Part shown: positions 16,012 through 25,800 of the stretch, piece by piece
How positions within the stretch are numbered: position 1 is the first letter of the stretch
Layout: each line of letters starts with the position of its first letter
Program-made: the position numbers and the translations under genes
Notes under the pieces: generated by a model
Told to the model about the DNA's origin: nothing
The model's input: the letters and a program-made list of their open reading frames with translations, nothing else
Database searches by the model: none
Assembly (NCBI RefSeq): GCF_014649495.1
Contig: NZ_BMTD01000016.1
Location: 62,001-126,000 of the forward strand
DNA length: 64,000 bases
DNA from: Streptomyces filipinensis
GTDB taxonomy: Bacteria; Actinomycetota; Actinomycetes; Streptomycetales; Streptomycetaceae
Direction of reading: 5' to 3'

Positions 16012-17265
16012 TCACAGAGAACGCTCGCCGAACCCCGCACGGTTCCGCCACAGCTCCTCCTGCACCCCGAGCCGCTCACGCAGCCGGGTCATCCGGGGCA
16101 GCTTCGCCCTGTGTTCACGGGAGACCCGGTCCAGCTCCTCCAGCAGACGGCGGGTGCGGTGCTCGGTGTTCAGCTCGTCGATGATCCGGGTCGTCTCCGT
16201 CAGCACCGCCCCGAACAGCTGCCAGTTCGCCCAGTCCCTGGCGACCTCCTCCCGCAGCAGCTCGGCCAGCCGGTCGCGGGTGCCGGCCGCCGTGTGCAGC
16301 TCGGCCGACAGACGGGACTCCGCCGACTCGGCGTTCTCGCTGAGATGGGTGGTGACGAGGACCGCGAAGCTGACCACCGCGTCCGCGATCTCCGACAGAA
16401 GCTGCTCCACGGTCACCCCGACCCGGGGCGGGAACAGGTCCTCGGCCCCGCGGGACTTCGCCAGGTCCGTGAAGGAACGGGCCAGCACCCGCAGGACCAC
16501 CGTGCAGATCTCCAGGGTGTCCAGGCCGGTGCGCATCACCACCCGGTGCAGCAGCCCCTCCTTGACGCGCGGATTGAGCCGCAGGCTGTCCTCGGCCTGC
16601 CGCAGCGAGGCGTCCACATGAGCGATGTGCTGGTCCAGCCGGCGGGCCTCGTGCAGCCGTTCGGCCGCCCGCTCCCAGGGGATCCGGCCCGCGGCCTCCT
16701 CGCCCATCCGCAGCATCAGCTGCCGTACCCGGCGCGCCAGGTCCTCCATCGAGCGGCCCGCCTCGTCCACCCACACCGGGGGTGGCAGCAGCAGGTTGCA
16801 GGCCGTCCCGACGACGGCGCCGATCAGCGTCTCCACGATCCGGGCCCACGCGGTGAACCCGACGGTGGTCACGCCGAGCACCAGCATGGCGCTGATCGCC
16901 ACCTCGGCCACGTACTCGTCGACCCGCACCAGGTGCCCGACGGCCAGCGAGGCCACGATCAGCAGGGCGAGGCTCCACCAGGTGAGCCCCACCAGCACAC
17001 TGAAGGCGATCGCCACCAGTACCCCGGCCACCACCGAGTTCACCCGGCGGATGCCGTTGGTGAGGGTGGCGTAGAAGGTCACCTGGACGACCAGCAGCGC
17101 GGTCAGGGGCGCGGTCAGCGGGGCCGGCTCGGGGCTGAGCCGCAGCGCGACGACGTAGGCGATCGTCGCCGCCGTCGCCGACCGCAGTGTCTGGACGACC
17201 ACCGGCTGCCGGCGGCGCTTCAGCAGGCGCAGCGGTCCCGCGGTCCACTTCCGTACGTCGTGCAT
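16012..17265 (-). CDS. FUSC/aromatic-acid-exporter family membrane protein
   Basis: This is a 417-residue inner-membrane protein. Residues about 25-165 hold five or six membrane spans (ATIAYVVALRL, PLTALLVVQVTFYATL, VVAGVLVAIAFSVLVGL, LALLIVASLAVGHLV, ETLIGAVVGTACNLLLPPP), the FUSC/ArAE pattern with the closing NLLLPP motif. The cytoplasmic C-terminal half is charged and helical (VRQLMLRMGEEAA, HEARRLDQHIAHVDASLRQAEDSL). The family is linked to efflux of aromatic acids or other amphipathic anions, but the substrate is unknown here. The ATG at 17265 lacks a strong ribosome site. Confidence 0.8.
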   Translation of the reverse strand: MHDVRKWTAGPLRLLKRRRQPVVVQTLRSATAATIAYVVALRLSPEPAPLTAPLTALLVVQVTFYATLTNGIRRVNSVVAGVLVAIAFSVLVGLTWWSLALLIVASLAVGHLVRVDEYVAEVAISAMLVLGVTTVGFTAWARIVETLIGAVVGTACNLLLPPPVWVDEAGRSMEDLARRVRQLMLRMGEEAAGRIPWERAAERLHEARRLDQHIAHVDASLRQAEDSLRLNPRVKEGLLHRVVMRTGLDTLEICTVVLRVLARSFTDLAKSRGAEDLFPPRVGVTVEQLLSEIADAVVSFAVLVTTHLSENAESAESRLSAELHTAAGTRDRLAELLREEVARDWANWQLFGAVLTETTRIIDELNTEHRTRRLLEELDRVSREHRAKLPRMTRLRERLGVQEELWRNRAGFGERSL

Positions 17266-17393
17266 CCCTTGGCCTGTTCCCGTTCCTCCGCCGGGTCGAA
17301 CGTGCCCGGTTGAGGACCGTGGCTGTCCGCAAGTGCTCCTACGGTGGTCTCAGCGGTGGGGAGGTCGCCGCGAGGCCACGGAAGGGTTCGGAC

Positions 17394-18002
17394 ATGGGGC
17401 AGAGCAAGGGTGTCGGGCAGGCCGAGGGCGTCGAGGTGCTGGAGCAGGCGCACGCCTACCTGCGCGAAGTGGTCGCCGCGGTGCCGGAGGAGGCCTGGGG
17501 CAGGCCGACGCCGTGCTCCGGGTGGACCGTGCGGCAGGTCCTCAACCACGCGCGGATCGACCAGCACGCCTACGCGCTCACGCTGGTCGCCGACCGGCCC
17601 GGCGAGGACCCGTTCCAGCCGGACGACGCCCTCCACGGCGATCCGGTGGCCGAGCTGGACAAGGTCCTGGACGCGGTGGCCGACGGCTACGCGCAGCTGC
17701 CCGCCGACTCCGAGCGCGTGCCGACCCCGCTGGGCCCGCTGTCCCTGCCGCTGGCCGCCGGCGCGGGCGCGCTGGACGCCGCCGTGCACGCCTGGGACAT
17801 CGCCGTCGCCACCGGTCAGGACCGGCCGCTCGCACCGGAACTGGCCGCGGGGCTGCGGCCGGCCGCCGGTCATCTGGTGCCGCGTCTGCGCACGTACGGC
17901 GTGTTCGCACCCGCCCTGGCGTCCGACGGGGCCCGGGACGAGGCGGCGGCCCTGCTCGCCTTCCTCGGCCGGGACCCGGAGTGGGCGCCCGCGGCGCACT
18001 GA
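17394..18002 (+). CDS. TIGR03086-type metal-binding (DinB/MDMPI-like) protein
   Basis: This is a 202-residue protein of the DinB-like four-helix family to which mycothiol-dependent maleylpyruvate isomerase belongs. It shows the N-terminal pattern TPCSGWTVRQVLNHARIDQH and a later helix with AAVHAWDIAVATGQ, which contribute the usual His/Asp metal ligands. The ATG at 17394 has GGAAGG about eight bases upstream. Such proteins are often mycothiol S-transferases, but no partner gene is adjacent. Confidence 0.8.
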   Translation: MGQSKGVGQAEGVEVLEQAHAYLREVVAAVPEEAWGRPTPCSGWTVRQVLNHARIDQHAYALTLVADRPGEDPFQPDDALHGDPVAELDKVLDAVADGYAQLPADSERVPTPLGPLSLPLAAGAGALDAAVHAWDIAVATGQDRPLAPELAAGLRPAAGHLVPRLRTYGVFAPALASDGARDEAAALLAFLGRDPEWAPAAH

Positions 18003-18198
18003 ACGGCGCGGGCCACGGGGCGGCTCTCCGTGCCGACGTGGCGGGGCGCCTCCCGGGCCCTGACCGGGCGGGCCCCGGGCCTTCGCGGGCGGACCGTGGC
18101 CACCGGCCGTCCCCCGCGTCGGCAGGGGGCTGTCCGCAGCGGTGAAGCGGTGGACAACCGTATGGTTCCGCCCCGTGCCGGGCCACCAGCCTTGAGGC

Positions 18199-19572
18199 AT
18201 GACACGACATCGGATCACCGCCGTCCTCGCCCTGCTCACCGGCCTCTGCGCCACCGGTGCCACGGCCTTACCGGCGGCCGCCGCGCAACCCGTCCCCGCG
18301 GCGGCCCGCACGAGCGTCCCGGCGCGCACCGACGGCCCGGTCGTCGCCGCCCTCGACCGAGCCGCCCACCCGTTGCGGACCGTCGAACCCGGCGGCCCCG
18401 ACGGCGACCTGCGCCCCCTGGACCGGATGATCGGCGGCGCCGGGGTGGTCGGGCTCGGCGAGGCCACGCACAGTTCGCACGAGTTCTTCGCCCTCAAGGA
18501 CCGGGTGTTCCGCCATCTGGTCGAGAAGAAGGGCTTCCGCACCTTCGCCCTGGAGGCTCCCTGGAGCACCGGGCGGCGCCTGGACGACTACGTGGTGCAC
18601 GGCGAGGGCGACCCCCGCCGGATCATGCGCGAGGAGTTCCAGCGGGACTACCTGTGGTGGGACAACACCGACTACCTGCGGCTCCTGGAGTGGATGCGGG
18701 CCTACAACGTCCGCCACCCCGGCGATCCCGTCCGCTTCCTGGGCGACGACATCGGCTGGGCCGGACCCGAGGTCTACGACACGGTCACCGGCTATGTGGC
18801 CCGCACCCATCCCGAGGCCTCCGCCCGGCTCGCCGGGCTGTACCGCGGGCTGCGGCCGGCCCTGGCCACCGGACCGTACATCGAGCACTACCTGCACACG
18901 CCGTATCCCGAACGCGCGGAGATGGCCGGCCGGGCGGGCCGCGCGCTGACGTTGCTGAAGCGGCTGGGGCCGGGCGGCGACCGGGCGGCGTTCGACGACG
19001 CCGTGCGGAACGCCACGGCGGTGGACCAGGTCGCCCGCCAGTACGCCTACGACTTCGACGACCCCGCGCAGCTGGCCGCGAGCATGCGCTACCGCGACGC
19101 GACGATGGCCGCGAACGTGACCGAGTGGCGGCGGCGGACCGGCGGCAAGGTGCTGCTGTCCGCGCACGACGCCCATGTCGGGTACGTGTCGCAGCAGCCC
19201 GCCCAGTACCCGAAGATGCAGGGTGCCTTCCTGCGGGACCGCCTCGGGGCCGGGTACGTGAGCGTGGGCCTGACCTTCGACCGGGGCTCGTTCAACGCCA
19301 CCGGCACGGACGGCGCCATCCACCGCTTCACGCTCGGGCCGGCGGGGCCGGGCACCAACGAGGCCACCCTGGACCGCGTGCGTCTTCGCGACTACCTGGT
19401 GGACCTGCGCACGCTCCGCTCACCCGCCCGTGACTGGCTGGACCGGGCCCGGCCGACCCGCAGCATCGGCACCGCCTATCCCGACGGCCCCTGGGACATC
19501 GCGCCGGCCCGCAGCCACGACGTGCTGATCCACCTTCACCGCGTCGAGGCCGCCCGGTTGCGCGACCGGTAG
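18199..19572 (+). CDS. Secreted erythromycin-esterase family protein with a TTA codon
   Basis: This is a 457-residue member of the erythromycin esterase (EreA/B-like) superfamily, which hydrolyses macrolide lactones in known members. A Sec signal peptide is present (MTRHRITAVLALLTGL, cleavage near AAAAQP), unlike classical cytosolic Ere enzymes. Active-site motifs are visible: GLGEATHSSHEFF, with the catalytic histidine in the family's E-x-x-H pattern, ALEAPWSTG, and LSAHDAHVGY. Codon 24 (18268-18270) is TTA, so translation should depend on the bldA tRNA and be delayed to development. The 3' end overlaps the convergent CGNR gene by 37 bp. Confidence 0.86.
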   Translation: MTRHRITAVLALLTGLCATGATALPAAAAQPVPAAARTSVPARTDGPVVAALDRAAHPLRTVEPGGPDGDLRPLDRMIGGAGVVGLGEATHSSHEFFALKDRVFRHLVEKKGFRTFALEAPWSTGRRLDDYVVHGEGDPRRIMREEFQRDYLWWDNTDYLRLLEWMRAYNVRHPGDPVRFLGDDIGWAGPEVYDTVTGYVARTHPEASARLAGLYRGLRPALATGPYIEHYLHTPYPERAEMAGRAGRALTLLKRLGPGGDRAAFDDAVRNATAVDQVARQYAYDFDDPAQLAASMRYRDATMAANVTEWRRRTGGKVLLSAHDAHVGYVSQQPAQYPKMQGAFLRDRLGAGYVSVGLTFDRGSFNATGTDGAIHRFTLGPAGPGTNEATLDRVRLRDYLVDLRTLRSPARDWLDRARPTRSIGTAYPDGPWDIAPARSHDVLIHLHRVEAARLRDR

Positions 19573-20114
19573 CCGGCGACCTTCGCGAGGTTGCCGCACC
19601 GCTCCATCGAGCACCAGCGGCGCCGCCGGGCCTGGGAGTCGTCGAGGAACAGCAGCGAGCAGTCCGGGTTCCCGCACTCCTTGACGCGCTCCAGCAGCGG
19701 GCCGCCCACCAGCAGGACGGCGTCCCGGGCCACGGTCGCCAGCGCGGCACGCGCCGGATGGCGGGCCGTCCAGCGTCGCGGGCCCAGCTGGGGGGCGAGG
19801 TCGGGACCGGCCGCGACCTCGTTGACCAGCGCGACGTCCGCCGGGTCCGCGTCCCGCCCGGTCATCGCCGCCCGCAGCACGCGGTACACCGCCTCGCGCA
19901 GGGTGCGTGCCTCGGCGAGGTCCCGTACGGCGACCGCGACCGGACCGTCCCCGGCTGCCAGCCCGGCCTCGGTGATCCAGCGGGCCAGGGCGGCGGGGTC
20001 GGGGATCCGCTCCACGGGCGTGGCGTGCCGCTTGCCGAGCGTGGCGACGAAGTCGAGGCAGGGACGGCCGCCGAGGAAGGGGAAGGCGGGGGCGGGGTCC
20101 GGCGGTGTGGTCAT
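19536..20114 (-). CDS. CGNR zinc-finger transcription factor (ABATE domain)
   Basis: This is a 192-residue regulator. The N-terminal part is an ABATE (stress-induced) domain beginning FPFLGGRPCLDFVATLGKRH. The C-terminus is a CGNR zinc finger: VKECGNPDCSLLFLDDSQ, RRRWCSMERCGNLAKV, with the four cysteines that bind zinc. It faces the quinone oxidoreductase gene across a region with three copies of a 21-bp palindrome and is the obvious candidate to bind them and repress both genes. The ATG at 20114 lies just left of the array. Confidence 0.9.
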   Translation of the reverse strand: MTTPPDPAPAFPFLGGRPCLDFVATLGKRHATPVERIPDPAALARWITEAGLAAGDGPVAVAVRDLAEARTLREAVYRVLRAAMTGRDADPADVALVNEVAAGPDLAPQLGPRRWTARHPARAALATVARDAVLLVGGPLLERVKECGNPDCSLLFLDDSQARRRRWCSMERCGNLAKVAGYRSRNRAASTR

Positions 20115-20132
20115 GGGGCGAGCCTACCTCGC

Positions 20133-20204
20133 GACACCCTTTCATGGGGTGTCTTGACACCGGTTGGACCGGTGTCGCATGGTGACACCACTTCAACCGG
20201 TGTC
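20133..20204. promoter_or_regulatory. Three 21-bp GACACC-N9-GGTGTC operators
   Basis: Three elements of identical format lie at 20133-20153, 20156-20176 and 20184-20204. Each has perfect GACACC and GGTGTC arms 9 bp apart. The middle copy extends to GACACCGGT-TGG-ACCGGTGTC. A consensus -35 box TTGACA (20154-20159) and a plausible -10 CATGGT (20178-20183, 18-bp spacer) on the + strand frame the middle copy. The array sits between the CGNR gene and the oxidoreductase gene, so one protein could control both directions. Confidence 0.85.
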
Positions 20205-20332
20205 CAAAGGGGCGCCGGCCTTCGTACGGCGGTGCCGGCGCCGCCGCCGGAGTGGGCTGTGCCGGTACCGGCGGCCTCGCTCCGGCCGATGGCCGCTGTG
20301 GCCGCCGGCGTCTGGGAACAGGACGGTGTGTC

Positions 20333-21325
20333 ATGCGTGCGGTGCGGATCGAGGAGTTCGGCGGACCCGAGGTGCTGGTGCCGGTGGAGGTGCCGGACCC
20401 GGTGCCCGGACCCGGCCAGGTGCTGCTGCGGATCGCGGCGGCGGGCGTGAACCGCGCGGACGCGCTGCTGCGCGCCGGTTCGTACCACCGGGCGGGGCGC
20501 CCCCCGCTCATCCCCGGTGCGGAGGCGGCCGGCACCGTGGCCGCGCTGGGGGAGGGTGTGACCGGATTCCGGGTGGGGCAGCGGGTGATGGCCCTGGACG
20601 GCGTCAACGCGCCCGGCTTCTACGCCGAGTCGGCCGCCGTGTCCGCCGCACAGGTGACCGCGCTCCCCGAAGGCCTGGACCTGACGACGGCGGCGGCCCT
20701 GCCGGTCGCCTGGCTCTCCGCCTGGTACTGCCTGCGCCGCCTGGCCCGGGTCACCGAAGGTGAGACGGTCGTGGTCAAGGCCGCGGCGAGCGGGGTCGGC
20801 ACGGCGGCCGTCCAGATCGCGGCGCGGGCCGGCGCCCGGGTCATCGCGCTGGCCGGATCGGCGGAGAAGGCCGCCTGGGCCGGGGAGTTCGGGGCCGACG
20901 TCGTCGTCGACACCTCCCGGTACGCCGACGAGGGCGAGGTCGAGGAGGTGCTGCGGCTCACCGGCGGGCACGGTGCGGGCGTCGTCCTCGACACCGTGGG
21001 CGGCCCGGCCCTGCGCCGGAGCCTGCGCGAGACCGCGCACGGCGGCCGGGTCGTCTCACTCGCCAACGTGGCCCTGCAGCCGACCACCCTCGACACCCGG
21101 GACTTCTACCCGAAGAACATCGCGATCCTCGGCTTCCAGCTCACCAACCTGCAGATCCACGGCTACGACCCGCGCCCCGACCTGCGCGAACTCGCCGAGC
21201 GGGTGGCCGCGGGCGAGTACCGGGTGCCGGTCGAGACCGTCCTGCCGCTGGAGCGGGCGCGGGTCGCGCACGAGCGGCTGGAGAGCCGGGACAACCGGGG
21301 CAAGATCGTGCTGAGCGCGGAGTGA
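20333..21325 (+). CDS. Zinc-independent quinone oxidoreductase-like MDR enzyme
   Basis: This is a 330-residue medium-chain dehydrogenase/reductase of the NADPH:quinone oxidoreductase (zeta-crystallin-like) group. It begins MRAVRIEEFGGPEVL. The NADP-binding segment VVVKAAASGVGTAAVQIAARAGARVIALAGS is the usual AAxGGVG-type motif, and the catalytic zinc ligands of alcohol dehydrogenases are absent. The ATG is 128 bp downstream of the last operator, giving a long leader in which I see no further structure. Control by the CGNR protein suggests a response to an electrophile or quinone. Confidence 0.86.
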   Translation: MRAVRIEEFGGPEVLVPVEVPDPVPGPGQVLLRIAAAGVNRADALLRAGSYHRAGRPPLIPGAEAAGTVAALGEGVTGFRVGQRVMALDGVNAPGFYAESAAVSAAQVTALPEGLDLTTAAALPVAWLSAWYCLRRLARVTEGETVVVKAAASGVGTAAVQIAARAGARVIALAGSAEKAAWAGEFGADVVVDTSRYADEGEVEEVLRLTGGHGAGVVLDTVGGPALRRSLRETAHGGRVVSLANVALQPTTLDTRDFYPKNIAILGFQLTNLQIHGYDPRPDLRELAERVAAGEYRVPVETVLPLERARVAHERLESRDNRGKIVLSAE

Positions 21326-21358
21326 ACAGCGGCGCCCCGGGTGTGGCCTGCCGGGTGG

Positions 21359-21853
21359 TCAGACGTACAGCTTGTCGATGAAAGCGGACAGGTTGCCCGT
21401 CGCGCGGGCGATCTGCTCCTCGGTCGTCAGGCTCTCCTCGAACCGGGCGCCGGACTCCGGCACCTTCCTGCCCCGCACATACAGGGAACACGCGAGGTCG
21501 GTGCACATGTACAGGCCGACCGAGTTGCCCTCGCGGCCCGCCGCACCCGCTTTCCGCGCCGCCATGAGCGAGACTCCGCCACCGGGGTGCGTGGTGAGAC
21601 ACACCGAGCACATGCTGCGGTGCAGGAACCCGCGCCGTGAGGTCGTCAGGCGCAGGGCGACGCCGACGAGCCGGTCGTCCCGTTCGGTCACCAGATAACT
21701 GCGGTCGGGCGCCCCCGGTTCCCGCCAGCCGAGGAAGTCCAGGTCGTCCCAGGGGTGTTGGCCGAGGTCCCGGGGCACCGCCAGTCGCTGGGCCTCACCC
21801 TTGGAGCAGTTGACGAAGGAGTTGCGGATGTCCTGCTCGGTGAGCGGTCTCAT
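21359..21853 (-). CDS. FBP-domain treble-clef zinc finger protein (FusB-like)
   Basis: This is a 164-residue protein ending in the FBP/FusB C-terminal treble-clef zinc finger, with cysteine pairs CSVCLTTHPGG and MCTDLACSLYVRG. In Firmicutes FusB-type proteins bind EF-G and free it from fusidic acid; actinobacterial homologues keep the zinc finger with a different N-terminus (here MRPLTEQDIRNSFVNCSKGEAQRL). A role in translation rescue or drug tolerance is plausible but unproved. The ATG at 21853 follows an AGGGAGTCC-like ribosome region. Confidence 0.8.
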   Translation of the reverse strand: MRPLTEQDIRNSFVNCSKGEAQRLAVPRDLGQHPWDDLDFLGWREPGAPDRSYLVTERDDRLVGVALRLTTSRRGFLHRSMCSVCLTTHPGGGVSLMAARKAGAAGREGNSVGLYMCTDLACSLYVRGRKVPESGARFEESLTTEEQIARATGNLSAFIDKLYV

Positions 21854-21882
21854 GGAGGGAGTCCTTTCGGATGCGCGGCCGT

Positions 21883-21901
21883 AACCTAATATCCCTAGGT
21901 T
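21883..21901. promoter_or_regulatory. AACCTA-N7-TAGGTT inverted repeat before the FBP gene
   Basis: Perfect 6-bp arms AACCTA (21883-21888) and TAGGTT (21896-21901) lie 30 bp upstream of the FBP-protein start. On the - strand the left arm reads TAGGTT, close to a -10 box, so the palindrome may overlap the promoter and be an operator. Confidence 0.5.
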
Positions 21902-21987
21902 CATGGCTAGCGTAAGTAGGCGAGGGGAGGAGGGCCAGTGGATTTCCGGTGCCGCTCCGCGCCGGCCCGCTCCGGGGCCGGCGTGCC

Positions 21988-22629
21988 TCACTCCGCGTCC
22001 GCCGGTCTCGGCTCCGGCGGCCACACCCCGGGCGACAGGGCACCCAAGGCGTAGGCCCGCGCCACCAGTTCGGTGCGGTTGGAGGCGTTCCAGCGGGCCG
22101 ACAGACGGCGCAGGTGGTAGGTGACGCCGTCCTTGCTGAGCCCCAGTTCGCGGGCGGCGCCCGTCGTGGTGGCGCCGCCCGCCAGCAAGGCCAGCACCCG
22201 GCCCTCCACCGGAGTGACCCGCGCCGGCTCGGGCTCGGCCGGCGCGCTCTCGCCCCGCACCCGCAGCATCACCAGGAGCGCCGGCGTCTCGTCCACGGTG
22301 TCGCTGACCGGGTCGGCCGTCAGCTCCCCGAACCGCTCGGCCCCACCGGGCGCCCGCCAGCGCACCGACACCTGGTAGCGCGAGCGGTGCCGCAGCCGCA
22401 GTGCCTCCGCGATCCGCTCCACCTGCGTGGCCTCCTGCGGGCGGAACAGCTCCAGCACGTCCCGGCCGCGCAGCCGTCCCGGCGCCGTCCCGCACTCCGC
22501 CGCCATCGCCGGGTTGGCCAGCACCACCCGGCCGTGGACATCGCACACCGCGACCGGCACCGACACCCGGTCGAAGAGCATCAGGGCCCGGTTGCGCCAC
22601 ACGACTCCGTCGGCCTGCCCCGCATCCAC
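21988..22629 (-). CDS. PAS-LuxR family transcriptional regulator
   Basis: This is a 213-residue regulator with an N-terminal PAS sensor (VSVPVAVCDVHGRVVLANPA at about 22-41, then GRDVLELFRP) and a C-terminal LuxR-type helix-turn-helix (VEGRVLALLAGGATTTGAA, LGLSKDGVTYHLRRLSARW). This is the architecture of pathway regulators such as PimM. The GTG at 22629 has an excellent ribosome site (GGGAGG, five bases away). It diverges from the CYP102-type P450 gene, with 249 bp between the starts, and is its most likely regulator. The PAS ligand cannot be read from the sequence. Confidence 0.85.
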   Translation of the reverse strand: MDAGQADGVVWRNRALMLFDRVSVPVAVCDVHGRVVLANPAMAAECGTAPGRLRGRDVLELFRPQEATQVERIAEALRLRHRSRYQVSVRWRAPGGAERFGELTADPVSDTVDETPALLVMLRVRGESAPAEPEPARVTPVEGRVLALLAGGATTTGAARELGLSKDGVTYHLRRLSARWNASNRTELVARAYALGALSPGVWPPEPRPADAE

Positions 22630-22826
22630 GCCTACCTCCCGAAGTGCCGAGCCAGCCCCCTCATCCAAGACGAAGAGGCAGGTCAGCGGCAAACCCCACG
22701 GACCGCGAGCGCGCGTGGCCCAACGCCCGGCGCGGGCCCGCGCAAGCCCCGTGACCGATTTTTGACTGCGCGATCGTGTAGTGCGGTGGCACGAGTACGT
22801 CCCGCCGGTCGAGCACCCTGGGACGC

Positions 22827-22860
22827 AGTACTCGGTTACCGCGAGTACTCCGTCACCGCG
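22827..22860 (+). promoter_or_regulatory. Tandem 17-bp direct repeat upstream of the P450-reductase gene
   Basis: AGTACTCGGTTACCGCG (22827-22843) is followed at once by AGTACTCCGTCACCGCG (22844-22860), with 15 of 17 bases identical. Each copy begins with the palindrome AGTACT. The pair ends 18 bp before the P450 start, a position suited to direct-repeat binding by a LuxR-type or other regulator. Confidence 0.65.
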
Positions 22861-22878
22861 AAAGGCAGTTGTCGCGCC

Positions 22879-25800
22879 ATGCCCCCCACCGCAGTGCACC
22901 CGGACCCGGCCGCCACCCTGCCCGGCGTTCCCGTCGTCGACATCACCGCCACCGGTCCCGGCCGCACCCCCCTGCAGCAGATCATGGGCCTGATGCGCAC
23001 CCACGGCCCGGTGCTCGTGCGCCGGCTGCACGGCCGGGACGCGCTGTTCGTCGCCGACGCCGGCCTGGTGGCGGACCTCGCCGACGAGGACCGGTTCGCC
23101 AAGCACATCGGCCCCGCGCTGGAGAACGTCCGCTCCTTCGCCGCCGACGGCCTGTTCACCGCGTACAACGACGAGCCCAACTGGGCCAAGGCGCACGACA
23201 TCCTGATGCCCGCCTTCGCGCTCGGCTCCATGCGCACCTACCACCCCGTCATGCTCAAGGTGGCCCGCCGGCTCATCGAGTCCTGGGACCGGGCGGCGCG
23301 CGCCGGGCGGCGCGTCGACGTGCCCGACGACATGACCCGCATGACGCTCGACACCATCGGGCTGGCCGGGTTCGGCTACGACTTCGGCTCCTTCGAGCGC
23401 GACGAGCCGCACCCCTTCGTGGAGTCGATGGTCCGCTGCCTGGAGTGGAGCATGACCCAGCTGGCCCGCACCCCCGGTGAGGACCACTCCGCGGCCGACG
23501 CGGCGTTCCGCGCGGACGCCGGCTATCTCGCCCGGGTCGTGGACGACGTCATCGCCTCCCGCACCGGCACCGACCAGAGCGGTGCCGAGGACCTGCTCGG
23601 ACTGATGCTCAGCGCGCCGCACCCCGCCGACGGCACCACCCTGGACGCCGCCAACATCCGCAACCAGGTCATCACCTTCCTGATCGCCGGCCACGAGACG
23701 ACCTCCGGCGCGATGTCCTTCGCCCTGTACTACCTCGCCAGGCACCCCGCCGTACTCCGGCTGGTGCAGCGCGAGGCCGACGCGCTCTGGGGCGACACCG
23801 CCGACCCCGAGCCGTCGTACGACGACATCGGCCGGCTCACCTACACCCGCCAGGTCCTCAACGAGGCGCTCCGGCTGTGGCCCACGGCCGCCGCCTTCAG
23901 CCGCCACGCCCGCGAGGACACCCTCCTCGGCGGCCGGATCCCGCTCGCCGCCGGCCAGGCCGTCACCGTGCTCACCCCGATGCTGCACCGACAGCCCGTG
24001 TGGGGCGACAACCCGGAGCTGTTCGACCCCGAGCGGTTCACCGCCGAGGCCGAGGCCGCCCGCCCGGTGCACGCCTTCAAGCCCTTCGGCACCGGCGAAC
24101 GCGCCTGCATCGGACGGCAGTTCGCGCTCCACGAGGCGACCATGCTGCTCGCCATGCTGGTGCACCGCTACCGGCTGCACGACCACGCCGACTACCGGCT
24201 CTCCGTGAAGGAGACCCTCACCCTGAAGCCCGAGGGCTTCACCCTCGCGCTCACCCCGCGCACCCCCGCCGACCGGGTCCACGCCCCGCTCCCCGGCGCC
24301 CTCCCCGCGCAGTCCGGCCGGACGTCCGCCCCGGACCCGCTCCCCGCCCGTGTCCGCCCCGGCACCGGCGTCCTCTTCCTGCACGGCAGCAACTACGGCA
24401 CCTGCCGCGCCTTCGCCGCCCAGCTCGCCGACGAGGCCGCCGCCGTCGGCTGCGCCACCGAGGTCGCCGCGCTGGACGCCTACGCGGACGGGCTGCCCAC
24501 CGGCCGGCCCGTGGTCATCACCGCCGCCTCCTACAACGGCCGCCCCACCGACGACGCCGGCGCCTTCACCGCATGGCTCGACGGCACCCCCGACCTGACC
24601 GGCGTGACCTACGCCGTCCTCGGCGTCGGCGACCGCAACTGGGCCGCCACTTACCAGCAGGTCCCCACCCGCGTCGACGCCCGCCTCGCCGAACTCGGCG
24701 CCACCCGCCTGACCGACCGGGCCGCCGCCGACGCCTCCGGCGATCTGTCCGGCACCGTCCGGGAGTTCACGGCCCGGATGCGCGCGGCACTCCTGACGGA
24801 GTACGGCGACCCCGACACCACGCAGGGCGCCCCGGCCGACGAGCCCGCCCACGCCTACGAGGTCCGCACGCTCGCCGGCGGCCCGCTGGACGCCCTCGCC
24901 CAGCGGCACGAGCTGGTCCCGATGACCGTGACCGAGGCGTACGACCTCACCGCGCCGGACCACCCGCGCACCAAGAGGTTCCTGCGCGTCGCACTGCCCG
25001 AGGGCACCACCTACCGCACCGCCGACCACCTGACCGTCCTGCCGGCCAACGCCCCCGGCCTGGTGGACCGCGCCGTCGCCGCGTTCGGCCTCGACCCCGA
25101 CGCCGTCCTGGACATCCGGGCCACCCGGCCGCGCCGCGACGGCCTCGCCGTGGACCGCCCGCTGACCGTACGGGAACTCCTCACCCACCACGTCGAGGTG
25201 CAGGAACGGCCCACCGCGCGGCAGCTGGCCCTGCTCGCCGAGGCCAACCCCTGCCCGCCCGAGCGGGCCGCCCTCGCCGCCCTGACCGGCGACGATCCAC
25301 GCACCCTGGTGGAGCTCGCCGAGGACCACCCCGCCCTGCGCGGCGCCCTGGGCTGGCCGCAGCTGCTGGACCTGCTGACCCCGCTGCGGCCCCGCACCTA
25401 CTCGGTGTCCTCCTCGCCGGCCGTCGACGCGGGCCACGTGGACCTCATGGTCTCCGTGCTCGACGCCCCCGCCCGCTCCGGCAGGGGCCGCTACCGGGGC
25501 ACCGGCTCCGGCCACCTCGCCGCCCTGCGGCCCGGCGACACGGTGTACGCCCGCGTCCAGCCGTGTCGCGAGGCCTTCCGCGTCGACGGCTCGGCACCGG
25601 TGGTGATGGTCGCCGCCGGAACCGGACTGGCCCCGTTCCGCGGCGCCGTCGCCGACCGCGCCGCGGCCCGCACCGCCGGCGCCGAACTCCCGCCCGCGCT
25701 CCTGTACTTCGGCTGCGACGCCCCCGACGCCGACTTCCTGCACGCGGCGGAACTACGGGACGCGGAGGCGGCCGGAGCGGTCTCGCTGCGTGCGGCCTTC

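Noticed and set aside
20133..20204. Palindrome array considered as a CRISPR or attachment site
   Set aside because: The spacers are 2 and 7 bp and the units are inverted repeats near promoters; this is an operator array. No integrase, tRNA or cas gene is near.
22827..22860. Tandem repeat considered as an iteron or replication origin
   Set aside because: Only two units, directly upstream of a single gene and without DnaA-type boxes; regulation is the simpler reading.
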